From the NCBI GenBank assembly GCA_026399755.1, contig JAPLQI010000086.1, forward strand, positions 1 to 64,000: DNA of 64,000 bases. Reading direction: 5' to 3'. Numbering within the stretch: position 1 is the first letter of the stretch; each line of letters begins with the position of its first letter. The notes under the pieces are model-generated. The model did not search any database and had not been told where the DNA came from. It saw only the letters and a list, made by a program, of their open reading frames with translations. Shown piece after piece: positions 17,000 to 25,703 of this stretch. Source of the DNA: Pseudomonadota bacterium. GTDB taxonomy: Bacteria > Pseudomonadota > Gammaproteobacteria > Burkholderiales > Chitinibacteraceae. Made by a program: the position numbers and the translations under genes.

Positions 17000-18127
17000 T
17001 TACAAACACACCTGCGTATCTAATTTGCCCGCTTGCAAGCGGTGCAGAGTAGTGGCGATATGGGCGGCTCTTTCCTGTTTTTTCCACGGTGATTGAGCCA
17101 GCGCCTCCTGCATATCGGCATAGCCTGCTGCACGGCGCCGGGCTATCGATGGGCGAGAGAATTCTGCATCGCTGCATGAGCCCTCTTCTGCGCTAGGCGT
17201 GTAAGTAATGTGCACAATGTCGATATGGCGTTGTGGTACATCCATCGCGCTTTCCTTACCAACTGCCTTGGTGTCGGGCGATGCTTTAGCCAGCGCACGG
17301 CGTAAATTGTGCGTGGTGCAAGCGGCCTCGACTTGGCTATTGCGGCTGGCGTATTGAATCTCTTTTTGCCGCCAAGCCACGGCATCCATGCTGGTGGGGA
17401 GAGGGCCTTCGGCGCTCCATAAGTCCACCATAAACACGAGCAAATCATCTTCACCCTTATCATCGAGCACGGCATTTAATGGCGTATTGCTGACACAGCC
17501 GCCGTCCCAAAAGTACTCTTCACCAATCTTGGTGGCGGCAAAGCCAGGCGGCAGCGAGCCACTGGCAAGTACGTGTTCAGCCGCTATTTCTTGCTTGGCA
17601 GAATCAAAAAAAACCAACTCCCCCGTGTTGACATTGGTCGCGCCTAAGGTAAGCCTTGCTGTTTTGCCCGCATTCAAATCAGCAAAAGAGGCTAAATCCC
17701 TGAGTGTGCCAAGCATGGGCGTGGTATCGCAAAAGCTGGCTTGATCGGTGGGGATGGTGGTGGCGAGCAGGGGGCTGGGCATGCGTGGTGACCAGAAATT
17801 AGGTTGGCCGAGCAGCATTGCTTCGGCCACGCTAAATTGATTAAATGCCCACAGGCTTTTGCCCGATAAAAAGCTGCCCCAGCCATCAGGCCGAGAAATC
17901 ATTTCCCAAAGCGCTTCTAGTTTTTCGAGGCGCTGGTCTGGCTCATTACAGGCAATAACTGCGGCATTGATTGCGCCTATAGAAATTCCCGTTACCCAAT
18001 CAGGCTCAAAGCCCGCTTCTTGCATCGCGGCATAAGCGCCGATGTGGTAAGCGCCTAGGGCGCCGCCACCTTGTAGCACAAGAACCACTTTGGGGGATTT
18101 TGTCGATTTTTTGCTTGCAGCTGCCAT
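17000..18127 (-). CDS. Patatin-like phospholipase
   Basis: A 375-residue cytosolic or peripheral serine lipase/acyl hydrolase. The patatin motifs are clear: oxyanion loop LQGGGALGAYH, nucleophile elbow GISIG, and the Asp of the Ser-Asp dyad in DGGCVSNTP. The C-terminal portion (MDVPQRHIDIVHITY and onward) matches the DUF3734-type extension of proteobacterial patatins. ATG 18127 follows GGAG at normal distance; a GTG three codons earlier is an alternative. Its lipid substrate cannot be read. Confidence 0.9.
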   Translation of the reverse strand: MAAASKKSTKSPKVVLVLQGGGALGAYHIGAYAAMQEAGFEPDWVTGISIGAINAAVIACNEPDQRLEKLEALWEMISRPDGWGSFLSGKSLWAFNQFSVAEAMLLGQPNFWSPRMPSPLLATTIPTDQASFCDTTPMLGTLRDLASFADLNAGKTARLTLGATNVNTGELVFFDSAKQEIAAEHVLASGSLPPGFAATKIGEEYFWDGGCVSNTPLNAVLDDKGEDDLLVFMVDLWSAEGPLPTSMDAVAWRQKEIQYASRNSQVEAACTTHNLRRALAKASPDTKAVGKESAMDVPQRHIDIVHITYTPSAEEGSCSDAEFSRPSIARRRAAGYADMQEALAQSPWKKQERAAHIATTLHRLQAGKLDTQVCL

Positions 18128-18300
18128 CTCTATCACTCCATACCATGCTATGAACGGCTCCTTAAATTTGTTTTAAGGAGAGATGCATCTTCGCTGCTGA
18201 TTACAAAATAGGGGGCTTAGTCTGGCGAAGTGCTTTCAATAAGATAGATGATGGCCTGTGAATTTTCTATTGGATTTATGATGAATAGCTTTCTTTAGTA

Positions 18301-18663
18301 TTATTTTTTAGAAAGAATTTGTGTTGTCGGGGCATCCATTTCCTGTTGTAGTTTTTCTAGATCATCCAGAATATGAAGAAATTTTTGTCCAAAGTTTGTA
18401 ACGCCGTATTCAACGCGCGGCGGCAGCTCTGGATAGATGGTTTTTTCTAAAATACCGAATTCCATATTTTTGCGTAAGCACTCGTTCAGCACTTTTGTGC
18501 TCAGGCCTTCTACGCAGCGTACCATTTCACCTGGACGGTTGATGCCGTTCGCCAGCAGGCTAAACACGGTAAGCGACCATTTGCAGCCGTAGATGGTTTC
18601 AACCATGCGTGCACTGCGCTCTGGCGCTGTTTTTTTAGAAAATTTTTTGCTTTGTTCAATCAT
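18301..18663 (-). CDS. HxlR-family transcriptional regulator
   Basis: A 120-residue winged-helix regulator with the HxlR core: YGCKWSLTVFSLLANG, the recognition helix GLSTKVLNECLRKN, and the wing PPRVEYGVTNFG. HxlR proteins often respond to aldehydes, quinones or oxidation. One cysteine lies at the conserved N-terminal region (YGCKW), the position used for thiol sensing in YodB/HypR-type members. The start at 18663 gives MIEQSKKF; the frame is open to 18747, but that overlaps the divergent gene. It is divergent from an SDR gene that it may control. Confidence 0.87.
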   Translation of the reverse strand: MIEQSKKFSKKTAPERSARMVETIYGCKWSLTVFSLLANGINRPGEMVRCVEGLSTKVLNECLRKNMEFGILEKTIYPELPPRVEYGVTNFGQKFLHILDDLEKLQQEMDAPTTQILSKK

Positions 18664-18671
18664 CAAGATGT

Positions 18672-18691
18672 ACCCATTTGTACCTACCCTA
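18672..18691. promoter_or_regulatory. Candidate HxlR operator between the divergent genes
   Basis: GTACCCATTTGTAC, an inverted GTAC pair with six bases between, is followed by a second partial copy (GTACCTACC). It sits just upstream of the HxlR start and about 90 bases from the SDR start. The link to HxlR is by position only. Confidence 0.35.
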
Positions 18692-18772
18692 CTGTTTTGT
18701 GCCTGGTTTTTAATGGGGTAAGGGGTGAATAAACTTCGTTTGCACATCTTACTGTTTAACGGAGAAATACTA

Positions 18773-19540
18773 ATGAAAAACTTAAATCAAACGATTGCTC
18801 TTATTGTGGGCGGTTCAAGCGGTATGGGGCTGAGCACGGCAAAGCGCTTATTAGAGCAGGGCATTAAAACCGTGATTGTGGGCAGCTCTGCCGCCAAATT
18901 GGCGCAAGCGCAGCAGCAATTAGCAGGCTTAGGTGATATTGAAACCATGCAGGCTGATTTATCCAAGGCAGCGGATATTGAGCGTTTAATTAACTTTGCC
19001 AAAAACCATGAGCAGCATATTAAGTATTTGGTGAATGCAGCCGGATCATTTAATCCTAAATCATTTCTTGAGCATGGCGCGCAAGATTACGATCAGTATT
19101 TAAATTTAAATCGCGCTACCTTTTTTGTAACTCAGGCCGTGGCTAAAAATATGGTGGATAACGGGGGCGGATCAATTGTCAATATTGGCTCGATGTGGGC
19201 AAAACAAGCCATTAAAGCCACACCTTCATCGGCTTATTCAATGGCTAAAGCGGGTTTGCATTCTTTAACCCAGCATTTGGCGATGGAATTAGCAGAGCAT
19301 CATATTCGAGTTAATGCGGTTTCGCCTGCGGTTGTTAAAACGCCAATTTACCAGTCGTTTATTGAGGCTGAGCAAATCGATTCCGTCTTGGCTTCATTCA
19401 ATGCTTTCCATCCGATTGGCAGGATTGCAGAGCCAGATGACGTGGCGAAGGTGATTGCATTTTTGCTTAGTGATCAAGCGGGCTGGGTAACGGGGGCGGT
19501 TTGGGATGTGGATGGCGGGGTGATGGCAGGGCGTAACTAG
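18773..19540 (+). CDS. Short-chain dehydrogenase/reductase
   Basis: A 255-residue classical SDR. The cofactor motif VGGSSGMG lies near residue 14, NAAG follows, and the catalytic Ser (GSMWA region) and YSMAK are present. The C-terminal part ([13 protein letters not shown] and [12 protein letters not shown]) is typical. ATG 18773 is chosen because GGAG lies eight bases upstream and the longer frame adds an atypical leader. Substrate unknown; pairing with an HxlR regulator suggests detoxification of a carbonyl compound, which is inference. Confidence 0.9.
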   Translation: MKNLNQTIALIVGGSSGMGLSTAKRLLEQGIKTVIVGSSAAKLAQAQQQLAGLGDIETMQADLSKAADIERLINFAKNHEQHIKYLVNAAGSFNPKSFLEHGAQDYDQYLNLNRATFFVTQAVAKNMVDNGGGSIVNIGSMWAKQAIKATPSSAYSMAKAGLHSLTQHLAMELAEHHIRVNAVSPAVVKTPIYQSFIEAEQIDSVLASFNAFHPIGRIAEPDDVAKVIAFLLSDQAGWVTGAVWDVDGGVMAGRN

Positions 19541-19583
19541 CCACTGATCTTTGCCCGTTATCGCTTAAATAATGCGGACTGAG

Positions 19584-19614
19584 GGGCTTGGCCGATTGGG
19601 GCCAGGCCCTTTTT
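19584..19614 (+). terminator. Terminator after the SDR gene
   Basis: Ten-pair stem GGGCTTGGCC/GGCCAGGCCC with one G-T pair, loop GATTGG and five Ts. Confidence 0.8.
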
Positions 19615-19623
19615 AGACTGCTT

Positions 19624-19947
19624 TTACTTGCCGTAACCCAGCGTTTCGATCCGTTCAATTTTATTATTGATGGCATTAATCCTGACCATCAGGCGGTTGG
19701 GGCCAAAGTTGTAGGTCCAGATCTGATGCTCGGCAGCACGCTGATCAGGATCAACCACGCTTCTGCCATGTTTATTAATATAAGTAGCAGGCACGCTATA
19801 TTCTCTTTTATCACTCGGTGGCCCGCATTTTTCCTCGGCCATAAATAAAGGGTCCCCGGTGCTGACCAAGCTTTGTTCACAACGCATCGATTCCGCATAA
19901 GCCATCGTATTGGCGCAAAAGAGCACAATTAAGCAGAGAATTTTCAT
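19624..19947 (-). CDS. DUF2845 secreted protein
   Basis: A 107-residue periplasmic protein with a signal peptide (ending TMAYA) and the family pattern MRCEQSLVSTGDP...AEEKCGPP. This is the two-Cys start of DUF2845 proteins. The C-terminal half (YNFGPNRLMVRINAINNKI) gives the small beta domain. Function unknown. The gene is convergent with the SDR gene. Confidence 0.82.
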   Translation of the reverse strand: MKILCLIVLFCANTMAYAESMRCEQSLVSTGDPLFMAEEKCGPPSDKREYSVPATYINKHGRSVVDPDQRAAEHQIWTYNFGPNRLMVRINAINNKIERIETLGYGK

Positions 19948-20098
19948 GGTGTTGCCTTGTGAAGATGCGGTTGTTTTTAAAATGATTTAAGCAAGAATTG
20001 AGTAATGTGCATCAATAGATCGAGGCAGATCATGCCTTTGGCTTAGCCTCTTCACAATGGCAATATTTATCTTCGTGAATTCAAGTGATTACAGTTGT

Positions 20099-21865
20099 TT
20101 ATATACTTTCTGCAATCACTTTCAAAAAGTCATCGCCGTATTTTTCTAGCTTTCTATCACCAATACCCGAAACGCGGGACATTTCGTAATGATCCCCTGG
20201 GCGTAATCTCACCATTTCTTTGAGTGTGGCATCGCCAAAGATAATATAGGCGGGCACGTTTTGCTCGTCGGCTAATTCTTTGCGGCGGCGGCGCAGTGCC
20301 TGCCACAGGGCTTGATCAGAGCCGGTGATAAAGTCGTTGTCTTTTTCGCCCTTGTAATTAAATTTCTCGGTGCGTTCGCGCAAAAACAGCGGTGTTTCGC
20401 CCTTAAGTAAGGGCCGAGCAGCATCGGTCAGCTCCAGCCCGCCGTGGCCGGACGCATTTAAGCGGATGGCTCCACGGGCCAAAAGCTGCCGAAAAACGGC
20501 GCGCCAGCTGGATTCGTCCACATCTTTGCCGATGCCAAAGGTAGTGATGCGTTCATGAAAATGTTCTTTCACTTTGGGCGTGGCCTTGCCCTGCAAAATA
20601 TCCACCAAATGCCCAACGCCAAAGCGATTGCCGGTTCTGAAGATGCACGACAGCGCTTTTCTCGCCGCCTCGGTCATTTCCACCAGCTTGGGCGGGTTGA
20701 TGCAATTATCGCAATTGCCGCAGGGCTGGCTGTCTTCGCCAAAATAGCCCAGTAAGGTTTGGCGGCGGCAGGCGGTGGCTTCCACCAAGCCCAGCATGGC
20801 GTCGAGCTTGCGCCGCTCCACCAGCTTTTGCATGTCGGGGGAGTTGGAATTATCAATCATGCTATTGAGCAAGTAAGCCAGCCAGGTGTTGGCAGGCAAG
20901 CCATCGCGCCCCGCACGGCCGGTTTCCTGATAATAATTCTCTATGCTTTTGGGTAAATCTAGGTGGGCCACAAAGCGCACATCGGGCTTGTCGATGCCCA
21001 TCCCAAAGGCAATCGTCGCCACCATCACCACGCCTTCTTGGCGAATAAATTGCTGCTGATTCTTGGTGCGCACGCTGACATCCAGCCCGGCATGGTAGGG
21101 CAGGGCGTTGATTTCCTTGCTTCTCAGCCATGCTGCGGTGTCTTCTACCTTTTTGCGGCTTAAGCAATACACAATACCCGAATCGCCTTCGTGCTCTCTG
21201 CGGATAAAGGTGAGTAGTTGATCGCGGGCGTTTTTTTTCTCGACCATGGCGTAGCGCAAATTGGGCCGATCAAAGCTAGAGACAAACTTTTGCGCGTCCT
21301 CTAAGCGCAGCCGCTCTATCATCTCGGTGCGCGTGGCGTGATCCGCCGTGGCGGTCAGGGCAATGCGTGGGATGCCAGGAAATTCATCAGCGAGGAGAGA
21401 GAGCGCCAGATATTCCGGCCTGAAATCATGGCCCCACTGCGACACGCAATGCGCCTCATCAATCGCAAATAGGCCAATCTGCGCGCGTTTGAGTAGCGCC
21501 ATAAAGCGCGGTGTAACCAGCCGCTCTGGCGCGACATACAGCATCTTGAGCTGACCATTGATAAACGCGTTTTCTACATCGCGCGCCTCTTCCTGATTCA
21601 AGCTCGAATTCAAATAAGCCGCAGCAACACCCAGCTCTTTTAAGGCATCCACCTGATCTTGCATCAGCGCAATCAGCGGTGAAACCACCACGCCGCAGCC
21701 ATCCCTGAGCAGCGCGGGGATCTGGTAACACAGCGATTTGCCCCCGCCAGTAGGCATCAAAACTAGCGCATCCCCACCCCCTGCCACATGGCTAACAATA
21801 GTTTCCTGCTCACCGCGAAAACTGCGGTAACCAAAGACGTGTTCGAGGACTGAATGGGGGGACAT
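20099..21865 (-). CDS. recQ: ATP-dependent DNA helicase RecQ
   Basis: A 588-residue 3'-5' helicase of recombination repair. It has Walker A (MPTGGGKSLCY), the DEAH box with the RecQ loop (DEAHCVSQWGHDFRP), and motif VI (QETGRAGRDG). The zinc-binding cysteines follow (CRRQTLLGYFGE, then CGNCDNC), then the winged-helix RQC domain and a C-terminal HRDC domain. ATG 21865 is chosen (MSPHSVLEHVFGY); the seven residues upstream would need a TTG start. Length is normal for bacterial RecQ. Confidence 0.95.
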   Translation of the reverse strand: MSPHSVLEHVFGYRSFRGEQETIVSHVAGGGDALVLMPTGGGKSLCYQIPALLRDGCGVVVSPLIALMQDQVDALKELGVAAAYLNSSLNQEEARDVENAFINGQLKMLYVAPERLVTPRFMALLKRAQIGLFAIDEAHCVSQWGHDFRPEYLALSLLADEFPGIPRIALTATADHATRTEMIERLRLEDAQKFVSSFDRPNLRYAMVEKKNARDQLLTFIRREHEGDSGIVYCLSRKKVEDTAAWLRSKEINALPYHAGLDVSVRTKNQQQFIRQEGVVMVATIAFGMGIDKPDVRFVAHLDLPKSIENYYQETGRAGRDGLPANTWLAYLLNSMIDNSNSPDMQKLVERRKLDAMLGLVEATACRRQTLLGYFGEDSQPCGNCDNCINPPKLVEMTEAARKALSCIFRTGNRFGVGHLVDILQGKATPKVKEHFHERITTFGIGKDVDESSWRAVFRQLLARGAIRLNASGHGGLELTDAARPLLKGETPLFLRERTEKFNYKGEKDNDFITGSDQALWQALRRRRKELADEQNVPAYIIFGDATLKEMVRLRPGDHYEMSRVSGIGDRKLEKYGDDFLKVIAESI

Positions 21866-22099
21866 GGCGAATCTTATGTGCAGCAAAGGGAGGATTGTAC
21901 CCGTGTGCGGGGCGAAGCTAAAACCTAGCGTGGTTTGGAATGCTTCTTACCTTTGTAATTAATAGGGTCATAAGTTTGTGTGTGTGATGTTTGCATCAGT
22001 CCGAGATGGCTGATTGCACTATCGTAAAAAATCTGTCTCTATAGGTGCGAGATATGGAAAAAACATCTGTTGCTTAGAGTGATCGTGGTACTAACAGGG

Positions 22100-22127
22100 C
22101 CTTCTCCCTCATTTCAAGGGGGAGAAG
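22100..22127. other. Intergenic stem-loop between the DUF669-like gene and recQ
   Basis: CCTTCTCCC (22100-22108) pairs with GGGAGAAGG (22119-22127) around a ten-base loop. The surrounding gap (21866-22226) holds no gene or other recognisable site. Confidence 0.5.
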
Positions 22128-22226
22128 GAGTTACGGGGGGATTCTATTTTACTTGCAGGTAACCCCACTCTTTTTTCCTAGCTTATTGGGTGAAAGCTGA
22201 CAAAATTACTTGATAAGGGGGAGGGG

Positions 22227-22805
22227 TTACTTAGCATTTAACATCCACAATAACTCAGAAGATCTATGGTCTGATCCTTTTTCTGTGCGTAAGTGATCAT
22301 CGTGCCGATCGATTCTCGGTAAGGAGTTAAGAGCTAAAGGGTTTTTTAATTTTTCACAGTTTACGCTTTTATTTTTATCTTCATGAACGGAAGAGCCAAT
22401 AAAGGTTTTTATAAAGCTTTCTGCAGGATGTTTAATGTACCGCTCTTCTTCATCATATATATCTGGGTGGGTTGACATAATCACACTTACTTTGCGGCCC
22501 AATAATTCATCTGCATGCTTTAAATTTGTAATTCCAATTAAATTGCATAATAGGGCAAGCTCCTCCCGCCCACGTTTTTCACATATTTCAACACTATCAT
22601 TAAAACAAATAGTTTTAGTATAAATGCGTCCGGAATATGCAGAGGATGTTAATTCTATTTCTAATACCAAAGTGGCTTTTACATCATCGCCATCACATTG
22701 GGCATAAGTAATTACAGCCTCATACTGGCCCGCAGGTGTTAGTTGTGATAAAGGTATTCTTTGTGGGTTGTTGACATCAAACATCATGTTCATGAAAATA
22801 TCCAT
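22227..22805 (-). CDS. DUF669-like protein (phage-type), orphan
   Basis: A 192-residue protein. The stretch LTPAGQYEAVITYAQ...LVLEIELTSSAYSGRIYTK, then GREELALLCNLIGI and ADELLGRKVSVIM, resembles DUF669, a family usually found in phage replication modules. The last 50 residues are unlike the family. The gene is more AT-rich than its neighbours and has no other phage gene around it, suggesting transfer. The start is uncertain because four Met codons lie within the first eight residues and none has a clear ribosome-binding site. Confidence 0.5.
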   Translation of the reverse strand: MDIFMNMMFDVNNPQRIPLSQLTPAGQYEAVITYAQCDGDDVKATLVLEIELTSSAYSGRIYTKTICFNDSVEICEKRGREELALLCNLIGITNLKHADELLGRKVSVIMSTHPDIYDEEERYIKHPAESFIKTFIGSSVHEDKNKSVNCEKLKNPLALNSLPRIDRHDDHLRTEKGSDHRSSELLWMLNAK

Positions 22806-22961
22806 TCGAATTTTAAATACTAATTATATAGGAAAGCTGGGATTAGACTGCGGCTAATGATCGAGTTATAAATCGAGTTAATTGTGTAGGCACTCATTCT
22901 TTAGAAAAATAGCAAGTGCTTTGGTATAAATTATCCTGCATTTTTAAATACTGTGTTTTCC

Positions 22962-23032
22962 GTAGGGTGTGTAACGATGCAGTCGTTGCACACCAAGGGT
23001 CGGTGCGTAAGAAAAACACTTGCACACTCTAC
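22962..23032. repeat. Family B repeat
   Basis: GTAGGGTGTGTAACGATGCA at the left and GCGTAAGAAAAACACTTGCA, then CACTCTAC, at the right. It lies just after the isochorismatase-family gene. Confidence 0.75.
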
Positions 23033-23045
23033 AAAACCACGCTCA

Positions 23046-23591
23046 CTACGTTATTGAATTAAATTCAATTTTTTCAGCCAAAATCGCTTTAACCCGTGGC
23101 CCGAAGCTGGCTAGGTTTGATAGTGTGGCATTGTGATGTGCGGAAATTTGTGCGGCAGATAACACATCGTTGTCCATGGTGGAATGGCCGTCGGCAATCA
23201 GCGTAACAGGGTAGCCCAAGGCAAGGGCGCGGCGGACGGTGGTGTCTACGCAAAATTCGCTTTGTAAGCCACAAATAATCAAATGCTCGGTGCCAAGCTC
23301 TTTGAGCAGGGCGTGTAGATTGGTATTGTGAAATGAATCTGAGGCGCTTTTTCTAATCAATAAATCATCCGGCTGAGCTTGCAAGCCCTCGGCCAGTTGC
23401 CAGCCAACAGAGCCATATTCAAGCAGGCCATCATTGGCTTCGTGCTGGATATAAATAACCGGCACGCTATTCTGACGTGCTAATTGGGCCACGGTATTAA
23501 TTCGATTAATCACTTGCACGGCTTCAAAGGCAGCATATTCGCCGCTGCAGAGCGCTTCTTGTACATCAATGATCAGCATTGCGGTTTTCAT
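23046..23591 (-). CDS. Isochorismatase-family cysteine hydrolase
   Basis: A 181-residue cytosolic hydrolase with the catalytic triad of the family: Asp in LIIDVQEAL, Lys in IRKSASDSF and Cys in SEFCVDTTVR. Members hydrolyse amide or ester bonds in compounds such as nicotinamide or isochorismate; the substrate here is unknown, and the small size suggests an amidase-type member. The gene is monocistronic, with a family B repeat directly after its stop. Confidence 0.9.
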   Translation of the reverse strand: MKTAMLIIDVQEALCSGEYAAFEAVQVINRINTVAQLARQNSVPVIYIQHEANDGLLEYGSVGWQLAEGLQAQPDDLLIRKSASDSFHNTNLHALLKELGTEHLIICGLQSEFCVDTTVRRALALGYPVTLIADGHSTMDNDVLSAAQISAHHNATLSNLASFGPRVKAILAEKIEFNSIT

Positions 23592-23765
23592 AGTGGCCTT
23601 ATGGTGAAAAATAATTTGAAAGAGATATCGCTTTAATTCATTGCTTTTAGCGATTTTAAATTAAGTACGGCGACTTGAGCTAAGGTTTTATTCGTCCGAT
23701 ATTTAAAAATTTATCGCAATTTTTTGTATGGAAAAAACGCACTCAAATTCCATCCCTGATCAGCA

Positions 23766-23800
23766 TAAAAAAAGGCCACCCCTGCGGGTGACCTTTTATT
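23766..23800 (-). terminator. Terminator after katA
   Basis: Read on the minus strand: AAAAGGTCACCC, loop, GGGTGGCCTTTTTTT, a hairpin with a T-run. Confidence 0.88.
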
Positions 23801-23823
23801 GTTTTACAGCCTAGCTAATCTAT

Positions 23824-25284
23824 TTACTTAATCTCAGCGCCATCAATCCCTAAGCGGCTAGCTAATCCCAAGCCATAAGCCGGATCGGCTTTGTAGCAGT
23901 GGCGTAGCTGGCGTTGCTGGATTTCTTTTACCGTTATCTGGCTGAGCGCACCGGCCATATTGTCCAGCAAGCGTTCCTGGGCCTCTTTGCCGATCAGGCG
24001 GAATAGTTCGCCGGCCTGGATGTAATCATCGGGCTGATCTTGTAGCGGGTTGTAGCGATCTGCGCTGCCATAAATTGCCAAAGGCGGCTCGGCTGCGCTC
24101 GGGTCTTCAACTGGGCCACCAAAGCTATTTGGCTCGTAGCTTGGGTAGGCGCTGCCGCCGTAGTTGCCGCTTTGCATTTGTCCATCACGGTGGTAATTGC
24201 TGAATGGGCATTTAGGGGCGTTCACCGGCAGATGGCCGTGGTTCACGCCAAGGCGGTAGCGCTGCGCATCTCCGTAAGCAAATAAACGACCTTGCAGCAT
24301 TTTATCTGGCGAGAAGCTGATGCCAGGCACCACATTAGCTGGGTTGTGTGCCGATTGCTCGACTTCCGCATGGTAGTTTTCTGCGTTGCGGTTTAGCTCT
24401 AGCATGCCGACTTCATGTAGTGGGAAATCACCGTGTGGCCAGACTTTGGTCAGATCAAAAGGGTTGATCGCGTAGTTATCGGCTTCGGCTTCGGTCATTA
24501 GCTGCACACACATTTTCCAACGTGGGAAGTCGCCATTTTCGATGCTGTTGTACAGATCGCGCTGCGAGCTTTCTCTATCGTTGGCAACCACCGCTGCGGC
24601 TTCTTCATTGCTGTAATTCTCGATGCCTTGCATGCTTTTAAAGTGGAATTTCACCCAAGTGCGTGTGTTATCGGCGCTAATTAGGCTGAAAGTGTGGCTA
24701 CCAAAGCCGTGCATCTGGCGGTAGTTTTTAGGCAGGCCACGATCGCTCATTACAATGGTGATTTGGTGTAGGGCTTCGGGCAGGCTAGAGAAAAAATCCC
24801 ACTGCGAATTGGCATTAAACATATTGGTGCGCGGGTCGCGTTTCACCACATGGTTTAGATCAGGGAATTTCAGCGGGTCGCGCAAAAAGAACACCGGTGT
24901 GTTATTGCCGACCAGATCCCAGTTGCCTTCTTCGGTATAAAACTTAATAGAGAAACCACGGATATCGCGCTCGGCATCGGCCGCACCACGCTCACCCGCT
25001 ACGGTTGAAAAGCGTAAGAATAGTGGTGTTTGTTTACCCACTTCGGAAAAAATCTTGGCCTTACTGTACTGGCTGATGTCGTGGGTCACAGTAAATGTGC
25101 CGTAAGCGCCAGAGCCTTTGGCATGCATTCTGCGCTCAGGAATCACTTCACGATTAAAGTGCGCCATCTTTTCCATATACCAAACATCTTGCATCAGCAT
25201 CGGGCCGCGTGGGCCTGCGGTGAGAGCATGTTGGTTATCGCTAACAGGTGCGCCTGCTTGGGTGGTCAGTTTTTTTGATGACAT
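23824..25284 (-). CDS. katA: Catalase (clade 3, small subunit type)
   Basis: A 486-residue haem catalase that removes hydrogen peroxide. Visible are the distal His in [14 protein letters not shown] (H54), the conserved Asn in [13 protein letters not shown], and the proximal haem Tyr in [15 protein letters not shown]. The length without a C-terminal flavodoxin-like domain marks the small-subunit group. A strong terminator follows. It is divergent from the M60 peptidase gene across a 419-base gap. Confidence 0.96.
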   Translation of the reverse strand: MSSKKLTTQAGAPVSDNQHALTAGPRGPMLMQDVWYMEKMAHFNREVIPERRMHAKGSGAYGTFTVTHDISQYSKAKIFSEVGKQTPLFLRFSTVAGERGAADAERDIRGFSIKFYTEEGNWDLVGNNTPVFFLRDPLKFPDLNHVVKRDPRTNMFNANSQWDFFSSLPEALHQITIVMSDRGLPKNYRQMHGFGSHTFSLISADNTRTWVKFHFKSMQGIENYSNEEAAAVVANDRESSQRDLYNSIENGDFPRWKMCVQLMTEAEADNYAINPFDLTKVWPHGDFPLHEVGMLELNRNAENYHAEVEQSAHNPANVVPGISFSPDKMLQGRLFAYGDAQRYRLGVNHGHLPVNAPKCPFSNYHRDGQMQSGNYGGSAYPSYEPNSFGGPVEDPSAAEPPLAIYGSADRYNPLQDQPDDYIQAGELFRLIGKEAQERLLDNMAGALSQITVKEIQQRQLRHCYKADPAYGLGLASRLGIDGAEIK

Positions 25285-25703
25285 GATGTGCTTCCTTTGC
25301 TTAGATTTGGGATCACTGCATCCAGACTAGACTGGCAAGCAGCTCGCAAAAGAGTTCCCCGAGTGTAGATTGCTGCATGGTGGCTCCTTGTTGAAGCGAT
25401 TATGGATTTTTATGATAGTTAAAACAAATTGATTGTTTAAATGTGATTGATAGTTTTTATCGAAGAGGCTATGTGGCCTGTATTACTTTTGACCAAGTTG
25501 CGGCAGATGGTGGCTAAGCCTGATAGACGGTGGGGTGTTTATGCAGGGCAGTGCTAGGGTCTGTTGATGTTTTTTTAACTTCTGCTGATTAGAAACACCA
25601 ATGTCATAGCTTGGGTGTGCTTGGTAATATCATGAAAATCTAATATTTATGGTCGCTGCTGTACTAAAGCGTATCGCGTAGTTTCAACGAGGCACTTTCC
25701 CTG
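25285..25703. other. Divergent intergenic region katA / M60 peptidase
   Basis: AT-rich in 25400-25470 with no open frame. It should hold both promoters. I looked for an OxyR-type spaced ATAG/CTAT pattern and did not find a convincing one; nothing else is recognisable. Confidence 0.5.

Noticed and set aside
25404-25470. OxyR-like site upstream of katA
   Set aside because: ATAG occurs at 25415 and 25450 but the spacing (35 bases) does not fit the ATAG-N7-CTAT-N7 pattern.
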